Positions 1 to 8,132 of a stretch of DNA of 64,000 nt are shown piece by piece; the stretch's first letter is position 1, and every line of letters begins with the position of its first letter. The position numbers and the translations under genes were made by a program. Under the pieces are notes generated by a model. The model was not told the origin of the DNA and ran no database searches. It saw only the letters and a list, made by a program, of their open reading frames with translations. The DNA comes from Candidatus Acidulodesulfobacterium ferriphilum (GTDB lineage Bacteria; SZUA-79; Acidulodesulfobacterales; Acidulodesulfobacteraceae). Location: the NCBI GenBank assembly GCA_004195035.1, contig SGBD01000001.1, positions 372,001 to 436,000 on the forward strand. Direction: 5' to 3'.

Positions 1-56
1 TATATTTAACTTTTACAATTTATAATTGCAACTGCTAAACAAGGTGATTTAAAATA

Positions 57-422
57 ATTAACGCAAAAATAGAAAGAAAAAAACTAAAAAGAACAAATAA
101 AACTATAAGGTCTATAATAGGCTCCCTTTTAGAGAAAAAGGCTCACGATGTTATCGTGCTCGATATTAGAAGGATTTCCGCAATGACCGATTTTGTTATT
201 ATCGCGGGCGGTTCATCCGATCGTCAAATATCATCGATAGCCAACAATTTAATAGATTCCATAAAAAAGCGTCCCTTCGGAGTGGAGGGGCTTTCAGGTT
301 CGAGATGGGTCGTAATTGACTATGGAGATGTCATAATACACATAATTCACGACGATTTAAGGCCGTATTATAACCTTGAAGGATTATGGCCCGATGCCAA
401 AGAGTTAATTGTGGAAAATTAA
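57..422 (+). CDS. rsfS: Ribosomal silencing factor RsfS (start uncertain)
   Basis: RsfS binds ribosomal protein uL14 and blocks subunit joining when nutrients are short. The family core is clear: LLEKKAHDVIVLDIRR, then a TDF-containing strand, the GLSGSRWVVIDYGDVIIHI segment and the C-terminal PYYNLEGLWPDAK. The first standard start codon in frame is GTG at 156, but it falls after the conserved LLEKKAHDVIV strand, so it is too late. Upstream the frame stays open to a stop at 45-47 and contains no ATG, GTG or TTG. An AAGGTG ribosome-binding-like sequence at 41-46 points to a rare ATT start at 57, giving 121 residues against 105 for the E. coli protein; ATA at 54 is another option. Followed by a LapB-like gene and gpmI; rsfS-gpmI linkage is common in deltaproteobacteria. 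Identity is secure, the start is inferred. Confidence 0.85.
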   Translation: MNAKIERKKLKRTNKTIRSIIGSLLEKKAHDVIVLDIRRISAMTDFVIIAGGSSDRQISSIANNLIDSIKKRPFGVEGLSGSRWVVIDYGDVIIHIIHDDLRPYYNLEGLWPDAKELIVEN

Positions 423-428
423 GAGTAG

Positions 429-448
429 ATTCCTGCGTACGCAGGAAT
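429..448. repeat. Solo palindrome of dispersed repeat family
   Basis: A perfect 20-bp palindrome (ATTCCTGC, GTAC, GCAGGAAT) is followed by GACG, just after the rsfS stop. The same ATTCC(T/C)GC-4 nt-GC(A/G)GGAAT-GAC unit occurs at 41843-41862 and twice at 45805-45881, so this is a single half unit of that family. It could form a hairpin between rsfS and the next gene. Confidence 0.8.
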
Positions 449-466
449 GACGGATAAAAATTAATT

Positions 467-1840
467 ATGTATATCATTACATTAATAATCGCCATTCTGG
501 TGCTGATAGCTTTCTTTGAGTATCTTTATATGCTTAACCCCGTGAAGATTCCACTGCATTACGCCCCGGGCTCACAGCACATAATTAATGAATATCTTAT
601 AATTTATATTTTTTCGGCATTTTTGGTTGGAATTGTTCTTGTCCTGTCTATAAATATTTTAAAGGATTTAATTTCTCAGATAAAAAATCTTTTCTTTAAA
701 AGAAAGCAGTTTATAAAAACGGAAATAGATAATTCCGTTAACAAAGCTTACGATTTCTATATTAAAGGACAATACGACAAGGCAATAGACTTAATAAAAA
801 AATACTTATCCGCCTATGAAAACAGCATAAGCGGTTATTTACTTCTGGCGAAAATTTACAAACATAAAGGAAAAATAAAAGATAGCGAATTTAACTTAAA
901 TAAAGCGCTGGAAATAGAAAAAGATAATATTAATGCTCTTAATGAGGCCGGAAATCTATATAAATTAAACAAAGATTATGATAAAGCAATAGTTTATTAC
1001 AATAAGGCGTTAGAATCCTCAAACGATAATCTATATGCAATAACGCAGTTAAAAGATATTTACATAAAAAAAGGCGAATGGAAAAATGCATACAGGATGT
1101 CTAAGCTCTTTCTCGCTGAATCAAAAGATAAAGAGATTAATAAAAAAGAAGAATTAGTCATGCTCGGGCTTAAATATGAATTCGGAAAGTATCTTTTAGA
1201 AACGGAAAACGATACCGTAAGATCCGCTAAAAGATTTAACCAGGTGTTAACCCAAAATAAAAATTTTGTCCCCGCGTACATATCTCTGGGAGACATTTAT
1301 ATTAAAAAAGGGAAATATCCCGAAGTATTCGATTTATGGGAAAAGGCATTTTTAAAAACCGGCAACTTCGCTATTCTAATCAAAATCGAGGATATAGCGA
1401 TAAAAACGAATCATCCCGAAAATATTATTAAATTCTACCAAGAACTTATTTACGATAATCCTGAAAAGTGGGAATACAGGCTATTTTTAGGAAAACTATA
1501 TATGAGATTAGAAATGGTTGACGATGCGCTTTCAAGCCTTCATGAAATCCCTGCTTCAATTTTTAAAGACAACTCCCTCAGCCTTCTTTTAGCGGAATGT
1601 TACTTTAAAAGAGGAAAATATAACGATTCCGCCGTAAATTTTAGAAAGGCTCTTAAAGGCCAATATCCGGTCAAGTTACCTTTTACCTGTTCAAATTGCG
1701 GGTTTGTCTCTTACAATTATTCTTCGATCTGCCCATCCTGCAACCTATGGAACACATTTAATATAAAAACCTCCGGAACGCTTTATGAAAGCGGACAAAA
1801 AGATGATATTAAAAATATTCCGTCATTGATTTCGGAGTAA
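467..1840 (+). CDS. LapA/LapB-like membrane TPR protein with C-terminal zinc ribbon
   Basis: A 457-residue protein with two N-terminal membrane segments (about residues 2-22 and 43-63), separated by a short loop that would be periplasmic. At least seven TPR-like helical repeats (about 90-400) follow, then a rubredoxin-like zinc ribbon with Cys408, Cys411, Cys422 and Cys425. In E. coli, LapB has one membrane helix, TPRs and the same C-terminal metal site and links FtsH to LpxC degradation; LapA is a separate two-helix membrane protein. The architecture here looks like both combined in one chain. A role in lipopolysaccharide regulation is inferred from architecture only, since the neighbours are rsfS and gpmI. 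It could also be a general assembly factor. Confidence 0.72.
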   Translation: MYIITLIIAILVLIAFFEYLYMLNPVKIPLHYAPGSQHIINEYLIIYIFSAFLVGIVLVLSINILKDLISQIKNLFFKRKQFIKTEIDNSVNKAYDFYIKGQYDKAIDLIKKYLSAYENSISGYLLLAKIYKHKGKIKDSEFNLNKALEIEKDNINALNEAGNLYKLNKDYDKAIVYYNKALESSNDNLYAITQLKDIYIKKGEWKNAYRMSKLFLAESKDKEINKKEELVMLGLKYEFGKYLLETENDTVRSAKRFNQVLTQNKNFVPAYISLGDIYIKKGKYPEVFDLWEKAFLKTGNFAILIKIEDIAIKTNHPENIIKFYQELIYDNPEKWEYRLFLGKLYMRLEMVDDALSSLHEIPASIFKDNSLSLLLAECYFKRGKYNDSAVNFRKALKGQYPVKLPFTCSNCGFVSYNYSSICPSCNLWNTFNIKTSGTLYESGQKDDIKNIPSLISE

Positions 1841-1853
1841 ACAGGCTAAGCAA

Positions 1854-3398
1854 ATGAAAAAATATGACGGGTTAGCTTTGATTATTTTGGACGGTTTCGG
1901 CTTGTCGCCTTCCGTGAAAGGCAACGCTATAATAAATGCGAATCCCGAGTTCATAAATTCCATCTTTAAAAGTTATCCGTTTACGACTCTAATCACTCAC
2001 GGCAAAGATGTCGGTTTGCCTGAAAACACGATGGGAAACTCGGAAGTGGGGCATTCCAATATCGGCGCCGGAAGGATTACTATGCAGGATTTGACAAAAA
2101 TAGATATGCAAATTGAAAATGATACCTTAAAAAATAATAAAACATTATCTTTATTTTTAGAAAAAATCAAAAACGGAAATTCACGGGTCCATCTTATGGG
2201 TCTCTTATCCGAAAGCGGGGTCCATTCCGAATTATCCCACTTATTATACTTAATCCGGTTTTTCAGGACTAACGGGGTAAAGGAGATCTATATTCATGCA
2301 TTTTTAGACGGAAGGGATTCTCCGCCAAAAAGCGCAGAAATTTTCTTAAAAAAATTAATGGAAGAAGTTAAAAAGTTAAAACCTTTTGTTTTCTTATCTA
2401 CGATATGCGGCAGATTTTATGCCATGGACAGGGATACAAGATGGGACAGGACAAACAGGGCTTTCGATCTGCTTACGGGATTAAACGGGGAAAGGTTTGA
2501 CGACCCCGCCCTTGCCATAAAAAAGTTCTACGACGACGGAATAACGGATGAGTTTGTACACCCCGTCGTAATTAACAACAAGGAAGGGAAGAACGGCGCG
2601 ATAGGCGGGGACGACGGTGTTTTATTTTTTAACTTCAGGGCGGACAGAGCTAAACAATTAACAATGGCTATCACATTTAAAGATTTTAATAAATTTTACA
2701 GGGATGGATTTAAACCCGTAAAAAATTTTATATCGATGACCAAATATGACGACTCGTTTAAAAACGGCTACATTATAGAACCCGAAAATTACGACAATAT
2801 TTTAGGACAGGTTATCTCTGACCTTGATTTTAATCAGTTAAGGATAGCCGAAACAGAAAAATATGCCCATGTAACCTATTTTTTTAACTGCGGAAGGGAA
2901 GAACCATTTAAAAACGAAGATAGGCTGTTAATACCGTCTCCGAGGGAATATAAAACTTACGATATGATACCGGAAATGAGCGCTTTTAAGATTAAGGATG
3001 CCTTAATAGAAAGGATTAAACTTAATAAATACAAGTTAATAGTCTGCAATTTCGCAAACTGCGATATGGTGGGTCACACCGGAAATTATGATGCCGCTGT
3101 TAAAGCGGTCAAGGCTGTAAATTCAGTCCTTAGCGAGATAGTCCCCGTAATTTTAAATCAGCATCATGCCTGTATTATAACGGCGGACCATGGAAATGCC
3201 GAAACAATGCTGGACGAAAACGGGATGCCTATGACCAATCACACTCTTAACCCTGTGCCGTTTGCTATAGTTTCTAATTATCCTAAGGAAATTCCGATAT
3301 TAAAACCCGGAAGGCTTGCCGACATAGCCCCGACAATTCTTAAATTACTGGGCTTAAATATACCGGAGGAGATGACCGGACGGGTTTTATGGGAATAG
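1854..3398 (+). CDS. gpmI: 2,3-bisphosphoglycerate-independent phosphoglycerate mutase
   Basis: Interconverts 3- and 2-phosphoglycerate in the cytosol, in glycolysis and gluconeogenesis, using two manganese ions and a phosphoserine intermediate. At 514 residues it has the normal family length. Visible are the first metal-binding aspartate in LIILDGFG (Asp13), the catalytic serine in GNSEVGHSNIGAGR (Ser63), DGRDSPPKS, the FNFRADRA substrate-binding stretch and the C-terminal metal motifs NCDMVGHTG and ITADHGNAE. It starts 13 bases after the LapB-like gene, and its 3' end overlaps the next gene by 10 bases, so the three are probably cotranscribed. Confidence 0.97.
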   Translation: MKKYDGLALIILDGFGLSPSVKGNAIINANPEFINSIFKSYPFTTLITHGKDVGLPENTMGNSEVGHSNIGAGRITMQDLTKIDMQIENDTLKNNKTLSLFLEKIKNGNSRVHLMGLLSESGVHSELSHLLYLIRFFRTNGVKEIYIHAFLDGRDSPPKSAEIFLKKLMEEVKKLKPFVFLSTICGRFYAMDRDTRWDRTNRAFDLLTGLNGERFDDPALAIKKFYDDGITDEFVHPVVINNKEGKNGAIGGDDGVLFFNFRADRAKQLTMAITFKDFNKFYRDGFKPVKNFISMTKYDDSFKNGYIIEPENYDNILGQVISDLDFNQLRIAETEKYAHVTYFFNCGREEPFKNEDRLLIPSPREYKTYDMIPEMSAFKIKDALIERIKLNKYKLIVCNFANCDMVGHTGNYDAAVKAVKAVNSVLSEIVPVILNQHHACIITADHGNAETMLDENGMPMTNHTLNPVPFAIVSNYPKEIPILKPGRLADIAPTILKLLGLNIPEEMTGRVLWE

Positions 3399-4321
3399 TT
3401 TCATTTGTTTGCCCTTATGGCAATATAAGATTGGATTTATTTTTAAAAACCCGATTACTTAATAATACGAGGGCATATATTCAAAGACTTATATTAAGCG
3501 GCAATGTGACGGTTAACGGGTTAATCGTTAAAAAACCGGCATATAAATTAAAAGAAGGTTCGGTATTAACCGTAAAAGAACTGGAAATAAAAAAAACAGG
3601 GCTAACTCCCGTAGATTATAATCTTGAAATAATTTATGAAGATGACTGCATCGCCGTAATAAATAAACCTGCAGGCATTACCGTTCATCCCGGAAAAGGA
3701 AATTATGACAACACCCTCGTTAATATTTTGATTGGAAAAATATCTAACCTCTCGGGCATCGGCGGCGTTGAAAGACCAGGAATAGTTCATAGATTGGACA
3801 AAGATACTTCGGGAATAATGTTAATTGCTAAAAACGATCTTTCTCATAACGCTCTTATTTCGAGTTTTAAAAACAGGGAAATAAAAAAAACATATCTCGC
3901 TATATGTTACGGCCTTTTTCCGCAAAAATACGGCTGTATCGAGGGATTTATAAAAAGGGATGTAAAAAACAGGATTAGAATGCAAATAACCAAGGAAACT
4001 GGGAAATATTGCCTCACCCGATTCGAAACTATAAGGCAGATAAAGGGTATAGCAACATTGCTTAAGGTAATGCCGCATACAGGAAGAACCCATCAAATAA
4101 GGGTATCCCTTTTTGAAACAGGTCATCCGATAGTAGGGGATAAAGTCTATAAAAGGAAAGATGCGTCGGACAGATATAAGAGCTTAAACTTTGTGAAAAG
4201 ACAGATGCTTCACGCATATATGCTGGAATTTTTTCATCCAAAAACCGGAGAAAAAATGGCCTTAAAGGCGGAAGTCCCCGGCGATATGCTATGGGCTTTT
4301 GATTCCGGCGATACAATATGA
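3389..4321 (+). CDS. RluD-family 23S rRNA pseudouridine synthase
   Basis: Converts uridine to pseudouridine in RNA, most likely large-subunit rRNA. It has an N-terminal S4 RNA-binding domain (about residues 12-60) and a RluA/RluD catalytic domain. The domain holds INKPAGITVHPG and the signature HRLDKDTSG, in which Asp137 is the expected catalytic aspartate; GRTHQIRVSL closes the active site. At 310 residues it matches the RluD group, but RluC/RluD specificity cannot be fixed from sequence alone. Its ATG lies inside the gpmI end (10-base overlap) and its end overlaps pgeF by four bases. Confidence 0.93.
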   Translation: MGIVSFVCPYGNIRLDLFLKTRLLNNTRAYIQRLILSGNVTVNGLIVKKPAYKLKEGSVLTVKELEIKKTGLTPVDYNLEIIYEDDCIAVINKPAGITVHPGKGNYDNTLVNILIGKISNLSGIGGVERPGIVHRLDKDTSGIMLIAKNDLSHNALISSFKNREIKKTYLAICYGLFPQKYGCIEGFIKRDVKNRIRMQITKETGKYCLTRFETIRQIKGIATLLKVMPHTGRTHQIRVSLFETGHPIVGDKVYKRKDASDRYKSLNFVKRQMLHAYMLEFFHPKTGEKMALKAEVPGDMLWAFDSGDTI

Positions 4322-5064
4322 TCCACGCCATTAAAGATTTAGACATAAATAATAGCCGCATAGTATATGGATTTATAGACAATGCGCTTGATTTTAAATT
4401 GGGAAACAGCGAAGCAAGAAAAGAACTTTCAGGATATATTCCTGCGGGTTTCAATAAAAAAGATATATATATTTATGAAGTTAAGCAGGTCCACGGCAAT
4501 AACATCGCAGTTTTAAACAAAGATTTTCAAATAAAGGATGGGGATGATTATTACGGTTTAAATTTAGCCGAGGCTGACGGAGCTTTTACTCAGAAAACCG
4601 GCATAATGCTGTGCATAAGAACCGCCGATTGCGTTCCCGTTCTTTTTTACGACCGCATTAAAAAGGTTATAGGCGCCATCCACTGCGGCTGGAAAGGGGC
4701 TTACACAGGCATAATAACAAATGCAGGGAATATATTAATAGATTATTTTCAATCAAATTTAGACGATGTAATTATTATAATAGGTCCTTCTATTTGCAAA
4801 AATTGTTACGAAGTCAAAGAAGATTTTGTGAATAAATTTATAGCTAAAAATATGCTGAATCAAAAATTTTTTAAAAGAAATACAGATAAAAACAATTTGT
4901 TTTTTGATTTGAAGGGTTTCTTAAAAAACGAACTTAATATAAACGGATTTAATAAGGAAAATATCTATGATTTAAATAAATGTAATTTTGAAGATAAAAA
5001 ATTTTATAGCTACAGGCGCAATAAAACGGACAAAAGGCAGGTTTCTTTTATTATAATAAATTAA
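4318..5064 (+). CDS. pgeF: Peptidoglycan editing factor PgeF (YfiH/laccase-domain)
   Basis: A 248-residue multicopper-oxidase-like (DUF152) protein. In E. coli, PgeF (YfiH) removes wrongly built muropeptide precursors; homologues have purine nucleoside phosphorylase activity. The expected metal ligands are His59 in QVHG, Cys105 in RTADCVPVLF and His122 in IHCGWKGA. Its ATG overlaps the stop of the pseudouridine synthase gene (ATGA), so translation is probably coupled; a RluD-PgeF gene pair is common in bacteria. Confidence 0.92.
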   Translation: MIHAIKDLDINNSRIVYGFIDNALDFKLGNSEARKELSGYIPAGFNKKDIYIYEVKQVHGNNIAVLNKDFQIKDGDDYYGLNLAEADGAFTQKTGIMLCIRTADCVPVLFYDRIKKVIGAIHCGWKGAYTGIITNAGNILIDYFQSNLDDVIIIIGPSICKNCYEVKEDFVNKFIAKNMLNQKFFKRNTDKNNLFFDLKGFLKNELNINGFNKENIYDLNKCNFEDKKFYSYRRNKTDKRQVSFIIIN

Positions 5065-5123
5065 TAAATGGATGAAGTAATCGTAAATACATAAGAATAT
5101 AAGATTTATTTTAAGATTAAAAA

Positions 5124-5714
5124 ATGATAAAAATAGGTCTGACGGGTTCTATAGGTTCCGGAAAAACTACGGTTCTTAATTTATTAAAGGATTATGGATT
5201 CTTAACTTTAAATCTTGACTTAGAGGCCAAAAAGCTGCTTAAAAAAAATACGATAGAATATAAAAAAATTGTTGCTTTTTTTGGTAAAAACATTTTAAAT
5301 AAAGATAATGGGATTAATAAGAAAATTCTGGCAGAGGTCATTTTTTCAGACCCCTCTAAAAAAAAGGCCTTAGAAAATATAATCTATCCAACTTTAAGAA
5401 CAAATATCAATAATATACTTGAAAGAAGCAAACAATCCGCAGCAATAATTGAAGGCGCGGTTATTATCGAATCAGGATATTACCGGAAGTTAGACAAAAC
5501 TATCCTTGTTACCTGTGATTTCTCAAGAAGGATTAAAAGATCATATAAAAAATTTACTTTTGATGATTTTGCAAAAAGGGATAAAAATCAATTAAATCAG
5601 GCAGAAAAAATTAAAAAATCTGATTTTATAATCAACAATAATTACGGATTTAAATTTTTAATTCCTCAAATTCAGCTATTAATAAACTTTCTAAACAACA
5701 TTTATCGTACTTGA
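5124..5714 (+). CDS. coaE: Dephospho-CoA kinase
   Basis: Catalyses the last step of coenzyme A synthesis, ATP-dependent 3'-phosphorylation of dephospho-CoA. The P-loop GLTGSIGSGKTT covers residues 5-16, and residues 32-60 carry the usual substrate-site helix. Later parts of the protein are divergent, lysine-rich and AT-driven, and the common LID arginine motif is replaced by a CDFSRRIKRSYKK segment. Length (196) is normal. No clear ribosome-binding site precedes the ATG. A generic P-loop kinase is possible but less likely. Confidence 0.87.
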   Translation: MIKIGLTGSIGSGKTTVLNLLKDYGFLTLNLDLEAKKLLKKNTIEYKKIVAFFGKNILNKDNGINKKILAEVIFSDPSKKKALENIIYPTLRTNINNILERSKQSAAIIEGAVIIESGYYRKLDKTILVTCDFSRRIKRSYKKFTFDDFAKRDKNQLNQAEKIKKSDFIINNNYGFKFLIPQIQLLINFLNNIYRT

Positions 5715-5784
5715 AAAATAGAACCTCAAAGGATTAAAATTTCCCGATTCCCGGATTTAATTCAAATAAGAGGGGGATATATCT

Positions 5785-6789
5785 ATGGAAGAATATCGCA
5801 AATGTGAAGATTTAGGCTATATATTTATAAATGAACTTTTAGAATTTGCCAATCAAAGAAAACAGGTAGAGGAAATATTTCATTTCGTTAATGTCGGTTT
5901 TGAATATACATTTGGGGCAACGGCAATAATGTTTATATACAAAAAATATAATCTGGAAGAAAAAATAGAAATTTCAAGAGGGGTTTCTCTTGAATATGTT
6001 AAAAAATTTAATGAAAATCCTCCATTATCTATATTAAAAGAAATAAAATCTGCTCGGGGCGGCTTATATATAGATTTCAAAAAAGAACACGAAAAGTATT
6101 CCGAATATAGTTTTTTATTTGAGCACGATAATGTGGCCGAGTTTTACGGCTATGAATTAAAAACCGCATATACGGACTCATATTTTGTAATAATGTACTC
6201 AGTCCCTGGATTTAAGAACTGCGGAAATGAAAAAACCGGCGTATTCGATACAATCTTTTCCGTACTTGCGTACATCTTAAACTCAAACAAATGCGTTCAA
6301 ACTATGAGGGACTGTTCCCAGATCGATTATGTATCGGGGCTCAACAATTTTAAATATTTCCATGAAAAACTTTTTCAAGAGATGCAAAAAATTGCCAATG
6401 AAAAAGGAATATTATCCCTTGCTTTAATTTCAATAAATCAATTAAATAAACTAAACTCAATATTTGGCCACAGTGCGGGAGACAAAAACATAGGGCTAAT
6501 CGCGAATATTATTAAAAAACATATACGAATATTCGATATAGCCGCCAGATACGGCAATAAATTTATTATACTGTTTCCAGGTATGGATAAGAACCCGGTC
6601 AAAGATATTTTAAGAACTATTTTTTCGGAGGTTGAGGCAAACTTTAAGAATGAAAACCAGGACATATTATCATTAAATGCCGGTGTTTCGTCATTCCCAG
6701 CGGACGGTAATAATGAACGAACGGTTTTAGATTTAGCCGAAGGTCATCGCATAGATGCCAGAAGGAAGAGTAAATGGTCCATAGTATAA
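5785..6789 (+). CDS. Degenerate GGDEF-domain protein with GAF-like N-terminus
   Basis: A 334-residue soluble protein. Residues 1-170 look like a GAF-type sensor fold (inferred). Residues 180-325 are a diguanylate cyclase fold, recognisable from DYVSGLNNFKYF, a helix with SINQLNKLNSIFGHSAGDK, and NAGVSSFPADG. The signature that should read R-x-GGDEF is RYGNKF (residues 255-260), one residue shorter and lacking both acidic residues, so cyclase activity is very unlikely; a binding or scaffold role is more plausible. A strong ribosome-binding site (GAGGGGG at 5771-5777) precedes the ATG. It lies between coaE and rho. Confidence 0.82.
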   Translation: MEEYRKCEDLGYIFINELLEFANQRKQVEEIFHFVNVGFEYTFGATAIMFIYKKYNLEEKIEISRGVSLEYVKKFNENPPLSILKEIKSARGGLYIDFKKEHEKYSEYSFLFEHDNVAEFYGYELKTAYTDSYFVIMYSVPGFKNCGNEKTGVFDTIFSVLAYILNSNKCVQTMRDCSQIDYVSGLNNFKYFHEKLFQEMQKIANEKGILSLALISINQLNKLNSIFGHSAGDKNIGLIANIIKKHIRIFDIAARYGNKFIILFPGMDKNPVKDILRTIFSEVEANFKNENQDILSLNAGVSSFPADGNNERTVLDLAEGHRIDARRKSKWSIV

Positions 6790-6841
6790 TTATAATATAA
6801 TAAAAATAACCAAAATAAAATTTTAAACTTAAGAGGTAGTT

Positions 6842-8107
6842 ATGAATATTAAAGAATTATCCGCAAAAAAAATTTCAGAGTTATTGCAGATAGCAAAGAA
6901 TTATAGCATAGAAGGAGCGTCGGGGATGCGAAAGCAAGATTTAATATATGCCCTGCTTCAGGCAGAAACTGAAAAAAACCAGCAGGCCGAAAAAAACGGT
7001 TTGCTTTCGGGCGAAGGCGTACTTGAAATTTTACCTGACCAGTACGGATTTTTAAGATCGCTCGAGGCAAATTATCTTCACGGACCTGACGACATTTATG
7101 TATCGCCGTCCCAGATTAGAAAATTCGGACTCAGAACCGGCGACACCATCCGCGGGGTAATCAGGCCGCCGAAAGACAGCGAAAGGTTTTATGCGCTCCT
7201 TAAGGTAGAAAGCGTTAATTTTGAAGACCCTGAAGTTGCCAAAGAAAAAATACTATTTGACAACCTGACCCCCTTATATCCCGAGGACAGGATAAAACTT
7301 GAATTCGATCCAAAAAATTTATCTACAAGACTGATGGATTTGCTTATTCCTATAGGAAAGGGACAAAGGGGCTTAATCGTGGCGCCTCCAAGGACAGGAA
7401 AAACCATGCTTTTAAAAGACATAGCCCACGCTATAAATACTAACCATAAAGAAATTTTTCTGATGGTTCTTTTAATAGACGAAAGACCGGAGGAAGTTAC
7501 CGATATGCAAAGGTCCGTAAATGGGGAAGTAATCAGTTCCACATTTGACGAACCGCCTCAAAGACACATTCAGATTGCCGAAATAGTTATAGAAAAGGCA
7601 AAAAGAATCGTTGAAACAGGAAAAGATGTCGTTATCCTGCTGGACTCTATTACAAGGCTTGCCAGGGCTTACAATGTAACCATTCCATCCTCGGGAAAGG
7701 TTTTATCGGGCGGGGTTGATTCAAATGCCCTCCATAAGCCAAAAAGATTTTTCGGAGCGGCAAGAAATATCGAGGAGGGAGGAAGCCTTACCATAATAGC
7801 AACTGCCTTAATAGATACGGGTTCCAGAATGGATGAGGTAATTTTTGAAGAGTTTAAAGGAACGGGAAATATGGAGGTAAATTTAGACAGAAAACTTGCG
7901 GAAAAAAGGGTATTCCCCGCCTTCGATATAAATAAATCCGGTACAAGAAAAGAAGAACTTCTTGTTGACAAAGACCATCTTAAAAAGATTTGGGTTTTAA
8001 GAAAGGTTTTATCTAATATGGATCCGGCCGAAGCAATGGAATTCTTAATCGATAAAATTAAAAATACAAAATCAAATGCCGATTTCTTAAATCTAATGAA
8101 TCAATAA
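6842..8107 (+). CDS. rho: Transcription termination factor Rho
   Basis: Hexameric RNA-dependent ATPase that ends transcription. The 421 residues show the Rho N-terminal helical domain (1-45), the cold-shock-like RNA-binding domain with YGFLRS and [15 protein letters not shown], and the ATPase domain. That domain has Walker A APPRTGKT, the [14 protein letters not shown] segment, Walker [15 protein letters not shown] and the Q/R-loop region. The length is normal with no insertion. The ribosome-binding site AAGAGGTAG is close to the ATG. It is the last plus-strand gene before a convergent switch to waaA. Confidence 0.98.
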   Translation: MNIKELSAKKISELLQIAKNYSIEGASGMRKQDLIYALLQAETEKNQQAEKNGLLSGEGVLEILPDQYGFLRSLEANYLHGPDDIYVSPSQIRKFGLRTGDTIRGVIRPPKDSERFYALLKVESVNFEDPEVAKEKILFDNLTPLYPEDRIKLEFDPKNLSTRLMDLLIPIGKGQRGLIVAPPRTGKTMLLKDIAHAINTNHKEIFLMVLLIDERPEEVTDMQRSVNGEVISSTFDEPPQRHIQIAEIVIEKAKRIVETGKDVVILLDSITRLARAYNVTIPSSGKVLSGGVDSNALHKPKRFFGAARNIEEGGSLTIIATALIDTGSRMDEVIFEEFKGTGNMEVNLDRKLAEKRVFPAFDINKSGTRKEELLVDKDHLKKIWVLRKVLSNMDPAEAMEFLIDKIKNTKSNADFLNLMNQ

Positions 8108-8132
8108 GCGTGTTAAATAACGATTATCATCT

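Noticed and set aside
156-158. GTG as the start of rsfS
   Set aside because: It removes the conserved first strand of the family; the coding signal extends upstream.
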